Source: Tupaia tana (lineage: Eukaryota; Chordata; Mammalia; Scandentia; Tupaiidae). Taken from it: a DNA stretch of 64,000 nt. The stretch lies in NCBI GenBank assembly GCA_026018925.1, contig JAKSZU010000006.1:132405592-132469591 (forward strand), written 5' to 3'. The first letter of the stretch is position 1. Every line of letters begins with the position of its first letter. This document shows positions 55,101 to 64,000 of this stretch, piece after piece. Both the position numbers and the translations under genes were made by a program. The notes beneath the pieces are model-generated. The model ran no database searches, was not told the origin of the DNA, and worked only from the letters and a program-made list of their open reading frames with translations.

Positions 55101-58100
55101 ATTTATTGTGAGAAATTCTTAAAATCTCCTGGGCTACCTATTTTTTTTAAATTCTATTTTTAAAATTTATTTTATATAGTCAATCACTATACATCAGTAT
55201 AACTTGTAAAGTGAATTTACCCAACATAAACACACTTCACACCTGGACTATCTATTTTTAATCTTAGTTGATATTACTACTCTCTAGACCAATGTTTTGT
55301 TTATTCATATAAACATAATTGTTCTGTCCATGACATTCTCTTATTCTTATTTCTTTTTTTATATTATCCTTATAAACACAAGTTCAGATTTTGACATAAA
55401 GTGCCGTCCTCTGAAATTTGTGATTTCCCATAATGCCTTATTTAGTAGTTCATATATAATTATCATTTACAATACTTGAAGGATAGTGGTCTGATATATC
55501 TGAGACTTTTAAGCACATAGAATGATTCTTTTGAAGTATTTCAAACAGTACATAGCAAACTTGGGTATCGTTTCTCCCAAATGAGAATTATACATAAAAC
55601 TTAGATTGAAAACTTCTAAAATACACTATAGTTACTAACTCCTGCACAATGATACCTAATTGGCAGGTAAACTAAAGGGATTCCACATAAGGGTTATTAT
55701 ATAAGATAATCTATCTCCAGATAGTTGCATAAATACAAGAATTCTGACCACTGTTAGGAGTTAGGAGCTGAGACCTTCCAAAAATAGTTTGATGTGATGA
55801 AATTTAAGGGTTGGGAGACTTTATAAATCATCAAACCCATCTTCTCATTTTATAGATGCATACACTAACACCCAAAGAGGTCTCAGTTTGTAGAGCAGAA
55901 ATAGAATTTGAGATATTACATCTAGATAGTAAAGTCTTCTATTATATTACACTTCCAAAAAAACCCAAAACTATATTATTGGCAAATACAAAAATTAACC
56001 AATAAAAGAGAAAGTTATTCTATTCTTCGGGAAAAATTATCATAATCCACCAAAAAAATCTGTTCATTTGACACATATGTCTTAGGCCACTAACATTCAG
56101 CTTCATCATTATCTCAAATTGAAATCTCTATTTTTGCCAATCGTTACTCAAGCATACCTTGACTCTTCCTACTTTCTCAATGTACATTCTCCATTAAATA
56201 TGCACACAAAACCATCTTTTGGTGTTTAAGGCAGAAATACTATAAGATGTCTCTGTAGAATATACCATAGAATTCTGCTTTGCAAATGACAAAAATAGGA
56301 ATGGACCTAGTTGGTATTTCTATGAAATAGTTACTCCTTTTACTATTTTATTTCCAAACTACAGCTTCACCAGGGTTTGGTAGGATTTATTTAAATGACC
56401 AATTGTCCTTTAAGTAAAAATTTCTCTTGAATTACAAACTTGGTACATCTATATGTGTTTAACTATTACATTCCTCAAAATAAATACTTTACACATGCAA
56501 CTTTAGTTACTCTCATTCTTTTCATTTACTTAGAGAAGTCTTTATATTCTACTCTTTTGCGTTGATTCTTTAAATTGCTATCAGGATCTTTGAATATGTT
56601 TTCATTTCTCTAGAAGAATGCTTTTAAAACATTAAATATTCTTAAATTCTTCACAGGTCAAATTAGATCCATTTTATTTTTCTAGTAATGCTAAGATTTT
56701 TAGAAAGAATCACACTACCAATATTTATGTTTTATAATCTTTAAGGCTCTGAAAACAATACCCTCTCCTCCATTTCCCATATTTTAGCTATGTTTAGAAC
56801 TGAAGGAAAATAGAAGTTCTACCCTCAGAAATAGCACTCATTGTTATCTTTGTTTTTCCATTCCTAGGTGTTCTGATTATTGATATTTTGAATATTATAT
56901 AAAAGTGGCCTTTTTTTACATCACAATGATGTTGTGGGAGACGTGGCATACAATCTCCATCTGATATTGTATATAGTTATCATTCACTCAAGGTCGAAGC
57001 TGAATTAGCGAATAAATCAAAAACTGAACAGTTTGACTACTAGTTCATTCCCTTCTTTACTACGATAATGGGAATACTATATGTTATCCTAATTCTTCAA
57101 TACAGATCTCTTATAGTACAGATAAGAAGAACGAAAAAAATATTAACCTTAATTTTATGTGACATCTTCCTGGAACCTCATTTCAAACAAATTGTGAAAC
57201 TCAACAGCAAATAGAAAAAAACGGCAAAAAACAAAGGGACATCAGAAAAGAAGTAAAAAAAGTCTTTGGACTTTGTAAACTATTGCCCAACAAATTCTGG
57301 CCCAGGGTAAATAACCAAAAGAAAGAATTGTAGGCAAACAAATAACACTAACTCTATTAGAATAAAAATGGTTCAGAATGTTATCAAGCAATCTATATTA
57401 ACAGTGAATAAAAAATTAATAGTGCAAGTAAAATACCACCTTTTTATTTTCGTGTGTTCTTATTCAAAGGCATAGTTCTCATTTTTTAAAATGTTGTGCT
57501 ACTTTTTCACTAGGATGTTATTTTATTAACTAAATATAAAATTCTTTAAAATCATATGTCTATAGATTGCATGTCAAGTTCCACCACCAGTTCTCAAACA
57601 ACCTATCCCTTTGGTATCTCAACTCCAATTTCTATAAAAACAGAATACAATGACTAACTCAGTTCTGAAGTAAATATTGACAACATTCTGAAATAAGTTT
57701 TGATCAAAAATGTACCATGAAAATGTGATCTGTGTCTGTCTTCCTTTACTACTAGAGTAAAAAACTAACAACAGGATTAAAGAAAGTTAACTCTTTCCCT
57801 TCTTTACTTAGTGATGTTCCTGAAGCCCTAAATGAAAGGACACATCCTTTATGAAATTGCTGCTCAGTGTCCCAACTGGTCTAACTCCTTTAAATTGTCA
57901 GTATGAAAAATCTTCTAAGGGTCTAAGGAGCAGTTTTTTTTTGTTTTTTCCCCTACATGCAGTGGATCTATTTCTTCATATGACATTTATTCTTGATGCT
58001 TCTAAACCCTTAGGTTTCAGTATGACAGAAATCACTTGGATGCACAGAGATGCAAGTGTGAATAGGACATAGTGAAAACCTATGCATCCTCACAATGAGA

Positions 58101-59439
58101 AATATTAAAGTGGAGCTACACAGACATTTTTAAGAAAGATCATATCTTCTGTTTTTTAACATTTTCTTTTCTAAAACACACATTCTTTCAAAGATGTGAG
58201 GAGCAGAAATAGAAACGTTGTTACATATGAAAGTTTCAACGAATTTGCTGCCAGCAGCTTTTCTTTATAGTGTTCCTCTTACCTACAGTATGTGTTGGCA
58301 CTGGCAGGTAGCCCTAATTCGTTAGTAGCCAAATTATTTTTGTCCCTGAAGTACGAGAAATCTCCATAGCACATGAATGAGACATGGTTTACTAGTTTAC
58401 ATACATTTTTATAACTCCAAGAAACCAAAACTCATTCACAAATGCTTGCATTTCAGCAAAGAGAAGGCTACAGAATACCAGAGATATCCACTTTGAATTC
58501 TTGGTCCTCATTTTCCCTGAGAAAACGAAGACGCCCCCCAAAAAATCATTTAAACTTCAATGAAGAACTTTGATCCTTAATGCAAGAAAAATAAACAGCT
58601 TTCTGTTCACCACACTCCACATTTTACTGAAGTCAGAACACTTCAGTACCAGGCATTAAGAAAAAACGCCATTTAGTAATAAACCTAAATGGGGAGATAA
58701 AAATTCATCACAACGGCATAGGTTTAGATAATGTGGTTTACAATAACTAGTATCCTCATACTGCAAGCTCACCAGATACATTTGTACACTGTTGTACTTT
58801 TTTCCTAAGTTACAGAGAAAAACAGTAAAAAGAAATAAGCAACACTTAGAAATAAACATAAACACAAGTGATGATTCAGCCACAGTAAAAAGAAATCTTT
58901 CAATTTTAAGGCAAGACCAAAGTAAATGTATTAACACTAAAGAGTCAAGTGACTGAAATGTTACTTAGGTAAAAGAAAGATCTAAAATACAATGAGCCGA
59001 GTTTGGGTTTGAATTGATTTAAGATTAGACACTGATTTCAAATGTCTATGAACATCTACAAGCTTTTGTTTTTAATTTTCCTTCTGTCATGTTTTATGTG
59101 CAAAAAGTCCCTAAACTACCTTGTAATAGAGTAATTACTTTCAAGCTGGGTGACAAAAGGGCATAATGACCGGAAAATGATACAAAAGAAACAGAAAATG
59201 CATGTTAACAAGTTTTTCAACAAACCTGGGTAATTCTCATGAAGTACAGATTAAGGTTCAGTGGTTCCAAACTGGCAGCATTCAAATTGGGTTCATATTT
59301 GGGTTTTTTGTTTTGTTTGTTTTTTTAAACCACCTGTCCTAAAACGACATTGTTTATGCTAATTATCTTTGTTTATGCCACAATTCTGTTTGTTTACTAC
59401 ATTCTTTTAAAATACCATATCCCTATAAACAGTTCTCAC
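52141..59439. other. Repeat-poor AT-rich non-coding DNA
   Basis: No SINE-A, SINE-B or L1 insertion recognised over 7 kb. Seen only: a small tandem duplication near 52333-52374 (ATTCTAATAAATAGAAATGT twice), short MIR-like text near 54275-54365, and a CATTTTATAGATGCATACAC segment near 55840-55900 that resembles an old repeat. Open frames of 60-93 codons are not credible. Confidence 0.5.
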
Positions 59440-59720
59440 CAGAATTCTTCTAAATCTCGTTTCGGTCTGGTCCTTCGCGGCAGCCCACTGAGCAGAATGC
59501 AGCTCTACAATGAAGGCGCAAGAGCTGGAGCAACTTTGAGTCTCTGACTCCTCAGGCTGGCAAAGGCAGGGAGTACTGCTGAGGTTTTACTCTCAGGCTC
59601 CAAGGGAAAAGAATACTGAATGTGGAGAAATGCAACACCCCCCTATTGGACAAGCAGAACCGTACACCACAGTATCTCCAGAGGAGATATATGAACTCTC
59701 AACTCTTAAGTAAAGAAAAG
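59440..59720. other. GC-richer patch, unassigned
   Basis: Contains CpGs (CTCGTTTCGGTCTGGTCC, TTCGCGGCAGCC, GAAGGCGCAAG, AACCGTACACC) and an inverted CCAAT word (CCTATTGGACAAG) near 59642. No repeat or coding match recognised; the minus-strand 66-codon frame (59593-59793) has no domain. May be a regulatory element or an old repeat. Confidence 0.25.
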
Positions 59721-62700
59721 AAGACAGTACTAAAGGGAAGGGGGAACAAAGCTTACAAACTGCAGTAGAAAACACACAAGTCAGAAAGGACAAAAATTGG
59801 TCTTCTCCTTAACTATTATTAGTTTTTGATTAAAATGAAGTAATAGGAGACATTCTCCTAAGGTATGTCCTCATAAACACCGTTTGCTCATCTAAAATAG
59901 CCTCAGTCTTTGCATTTTTCCCACTTCAGTAATAGCACTTGATTATGCTCACCTATATATCAAGTATGTGAGTATTATATTTAATATAAATGAGGATGCT
60001 AGTAATCCATGAAAAGGATAGGAGGGGCAGAATGAATGAAGGGACACTTTGCCAGGTTTTAGCCCATTTCTTGTTCCACAAAATATTTCCATTAGTAAGA
60101 AGATATTTCATGTTTTAGTTAAATATCTGAACACCTTTTTATCTGAATGTCATCATCTGAACCAGAGACCTGGCATACTGGAACTATATGTACAAGAGAC
60201 AAACTTGGGTTGGTTTATTTTCCTTGCTGTTGGCTAACCTCATTGAAATTATAAATGAATAACAAATTATGGAAGAAAACAAAATCTATCAGTTGTATTT
60301 ATTTAGCTAATCTATAAAAAAGGAAGTATTCAGCCTATATGATGCACATCTGCATTACAGAATATACTCATTAGGTAGGTGGCTGAAGGACTGACAATGG
60401 GAAGCACAGACAATAAAAATTAGACTTTACCCATCAATTCTGCTTTCTAAATATATTATGAATATAATCCATATTAAATAACTTCTACCTCCATGAAGGA
60501 GTAATGTGCTTAAGAACCAGAGCACAACTTATTTACTTGCCTTTCATGTGTTACACATACACACATTTTAGTTAAAAGCTCCCTTAGAACAGGTAAGTAA
60601 TTTTACATGTGCTTATCATATTTGAGAAACATAAGATAAGGCACCAATATATAAAATAATCAAAATATTTGCATAAACCTGCTAAACACCTAGTACTACA
60701 CAATGCCACCTGATATTTAACTCATAATTGCTTCTGGCAATCAGGCAGGTCTCCTGAAAAGTCTTCAGGACAGTACTTCAGTGGGAGTATGATAGAAGTG
60801 TGGTTTATGAACTGCTTAATGTAAGCTGCATTCCAAACTAGTGTCTTAGCTCAGTTTGCTTATAAATTACTGACATATTAATTAAAATCTATAATCAGTT
60901 ATAGGCACCTTTTCCCCCTATAAAGTAGTAGCAAATGAAAAATAAGTAATCATGATTAAAGACTGATAACCAGAAATTCCAACAACATAATATCAAACTT
61001 AAAGGTTTATAGTTGCCATTAGGTGATGTATGTGAACAGATAATTTTCCTTCAATTCACACCTAGCAGTTACCTGCTAATCTGAATATTCTTATCACTTA
61101 TGAGTATAAAGACTTTTTAAAAAGTTTCTAATTAAGCTGAATAAAACTGGGAAATAAATACTTTATTATTATGGTCAAACTTTTAGGTAATTAAAATACC
61201 ACTAATATCAGAGATATTCTTGCAACCCGCTAGTAGCAGTTTTTCATGGGAATTTTAAAGTCAATTTTTTACAATACCTGATATGTAGTTCTTTATTCAG
61301 AAAAACACTTAAAAGTTTTCTAATGAGAAAAATTATTTCTTCAGTCAGTATGACCCCATATAAGTTTAATGGGAATATAATGTAAATAAGTGGAGTGAAT
61401 TTTTACTGAAGACGATTTTTCTCTTGTCATCTTCCCTTCAACCTCTAGAAAATAGTCTGTCTGCTGTCTACACCCGTTTTGAGAGAAGCAAGCAAAGAGG
61501 TGATAGTATAAGCTTAATTTGTTTCATCCCACTACCTCAATCCCAACTTTCTTTTTCTTTGGAGACATTATCAGATTGTCTTAAGCAATCATCTTACACT
61601 TGCTTTTAATTAAGTCCCAAACATAAAGCAATTAGAAAGTGTAACAAGTACATTAGTCATAAAACTATTATGTTACAATCAAATAGGACATATACATAAA
61701 GATGGAATGGGAAAATACAAATGGAATACAATACCATTGACAACTTCAAAAATGGTCATTTTTCATTCATGAGAAACAAAGTAATATCTAAACTAATATT
61801 TAAACTATGGCAAATAGTCTAACTATTTTCATTCTAGGAATATGAAGAAATAAGGTTATATTCTCAAAGGAAAAATCTTCAGACACAATTTTTCATTACT
61901 TACTTTCAGTTAAATATATGAATTCAGTGCTGTCCTTTAGAAAATTTTAGGAGAGTTCAGGCATTCATTCTAATGATGCTATTATGAACATTTAAACCAT
62001 GTTGCCAGCTATGTTTCCTCTTAATAATAACATGTAGAAGACTTTTCTTACAAGTGAGTGTTTAGAACACACTTTGCCTATTTATCTCACACCTGAGAAT
62101 TGTATTTGTCCAGTAATCATAATCAGCTATGACATGGATGCTTGAAAATAAAAATAAAATATTTGAAGTTTTTTACTTCTTAGGATAACTGTTCTATTTG
62201 CTCTACCTTCTGAACATTGTTAACAGACAATGAAATTGGTACTATTTTTTTAACTGTTTGACCACTATTTATTAGGCTGATCATGTTCATTTCCAGAGTT
62301 GATAACACAGATATACAAATCTAATACAAATTTTAATCCTTATATTTAAGTTCTGAATATTCCTTAAAGTTCCAAACTGTCTAAAAGTAAAAGTAATAAT
62401 AATAGGAGATGGACAAGACTATCAATGAAATTAGAAAAAAAAAATCACATAGAACTTCTATAACCATGCACCCCAAGCAACTTATTTATGTCCCTAGACA
62501 AAGTTCTCTATTTCATAAAGAAATATTGAGCTCTTCAAATATTTAAGTTTGACTGACAAACTCATCTATGGCAGGTGAGCAAATAGAATAAAAATTGGCA
62601 ATCAATAGAAATGACCTACTTATTCAATGAAAGTTGCAAATAGCTGAAAAGGCAAAAAGATGATTATACATGATAGTGTAGTTACATCATATATACCTCC

Positions 62701-64000
62701 CTAGGTTAATATATATAGTTGATATTGTGCCTGTATATACTCTATGTGAGTAACTACAGACACATTCACCCGTAAAAAATCTATGTAAACAAACAGCAAT
62801 GATTTACTGAGATTTTTGTATATATTACCAATTACAACCACAGGGGAAATTATTAAGAAATTTTACATCATTTGACATTTTCAAAATTATTTTAGCTACT
62901 AATATTTTAAACTATGCTGTCCCTACTAACAATCCAATTGATTATCACTTGCTTATTGAATTAGCCAGTTAGAAAAACAAGTCTCAGGGTGACAAAAAGA
63001 AATGAAATTCTCACCAGGGGGAAAAATGTTAAGAGATTTGAACATCAGAATAGACAAGGGAAAAGTTTACTTTAAAAAGAGACAATTGAAAAAATACAAA
63101 TAAAGTTCACAGCAGGAAGCCTGTCTATATAGAGAAATAGGCTACAGCCTGTTAATATGTAACTACCTTTTTATAAGAACAATCTGTTAACAGGCTTACA
63201 AATCAGACAGATTTTTATTTTCAAAATGCATAATCAGAATTAAAGAATATTATTATTTAAGTGCTCCTCTGTACCTCCTAGAAAACTTACTGTGTTAAAT
63301 TAACATCTTGCTACATTAGGCAATGATATGTTCCAATAGGAGGAACTTCAATATCTACATATCAAATAAGGTTACATTTGCAAATAAAAGCTAACTAAAA
63401 GAGTTAATGTATAGAACTTTGGAAAAATTAATTCAAAACTGTTAAAGAAAGCTCAACAATTCATTGAAATTACGTAGTGAGGATGCACTTTAATTTTAAA
63501 AAGAAGAGGAATGAAAGAAGATTGTATTAAAGTGTATCTGTGGCTATTTTACTTTCTTCTCTGATCTGATGTAGGCTTCTCTAATATGTGACCACATTCA
63601 AGTGTTACTTTATTCTCAATATTCTTTTTCTCTTCCATTGCTTCACTTCTAGAATGTTTTAATCTTTGTCCTTTCTTTTTTCATCTTTTCATATCAAATT
63701 CAGTCGTTTGAGCGATGAACAGCTTGACTTAGCATATTTTTAACCAGCTGGTCTAGCACCTAGCTTGCATTGCATAGTCAGATACAACAAATGTTTATAC
63801 AGAAGGTAGCTTTCATGAAAATGAAAAAAAGCCTGGGTATCATGCATCCTGGCTTTTTTTAGCTTTTTTTTTTTTAATTCACCATACAGAATACAAAGTT
63901 TGAATTCTTTTTAATGGCAAACAAAATTCTATTTATAGTTCAAAAAATGAACTTAGGCTGGGAGAAGAACTCAAATTTAAAAACTGCAATGTGTACTTAT
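59721..64000. other. Repeat-poor AT-rich non-coding DNA
   Basis: No young repeat, gene or RNA recognised through to the end of the window, apart from the weak exon-like stretch at 61449-61499 described under findings and T runs near 63855-63876. Confidence 0.5.

Noticed and set aside
55755..55960. CATTTTATAGATGCATACAC region as a MIR-like repeat
   Set aside because: Only a short generic resemblance; not enough ordered words to assign a family.

Overview
This is non-coding DNA from a placental mammal nuclear genome. It is AT-rich and CpG-poor, has no long open reading frame, and is full of interspersed repeats of mammalian type (MIR, L2, L1M and L1MA 3' ends, MER5A/Charlie DNA transposons) plus CA/TA/TC microsatellites. 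I found no convincing protein-coding exon, RNA gene or promoter; the open frames of 60-130 codons fall in SINEs, microsatellites or unconstrained AT-rich sequence. The window reads as a large intron or an intergenic segment.

The dominant feature is a lineage-specific tRNA-derived SINE, called SINE-A here, with at least 29 copies in the first 50 kb. All copies share a tRNA-like head with a pol III B box. A long form (about 230-290 bp) has an extra body and ends in a CCCTATAGCAAAAA-like 3' end. A short form (about 130-235 bp) goes from the head through a CT-rich tract to an A-rich tail. A second, more degraded tRNA-like SINE group (SINE-B, about 10 copies) and two 7SL/Alu-like fragments (48.2-49.0 kb) also occur. 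7SL-derived SINEs are confined to Euarchontoglires, and no B1/B2/ID, primate Alu dimer or rabbit C repeat is evident. Colugo (Dermoptera) is therefore my best guess, as an inference only; the family could not be checked against a repeat library.

Layout. 0-9 kb: unique AT-rich DNA with MIR, three SINE-A copies and one mariner-type MITE. 9-17 kb: dense SINE-A, MER5A, an antisense L1MA 3' end, L2. 17-23 kb: SINE-A-free, with a small CpG-bearing patch (17.5 kb), a perfect 80-bp MITE (18.05 kb) and a 34-bp palindrome (18.76 kb). 22.8-24.65 kb: one L1M 3' fragment split by two SINE-A copies and a second kind of MITE. 25-43 kb: SINE-rich, with TA/CA microsatellites, a 70-bp segment duplicated about 1 kb apart (28.07/29.06 kb) and two SINEs stacked in one target site (29.35-29.9 kb). 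44-50 kb: MIR/L2 remnants, then a cluster of five SINEs. 50-64 kb: almost free of recognisable young repeats, with only MIR and a Charlie element holding a MITE.

No genes work together here. The interest lies in transposon biology: an apparently unfamiliar SINE family with short, long and hybrid forms whose antisense copies carry paired splice-site-like motifs, a palindromic mariner MITE family resembling the source of primate miR-548 hairpins, clear nested-insertion chronologies, and a 14-kb SINE desert.
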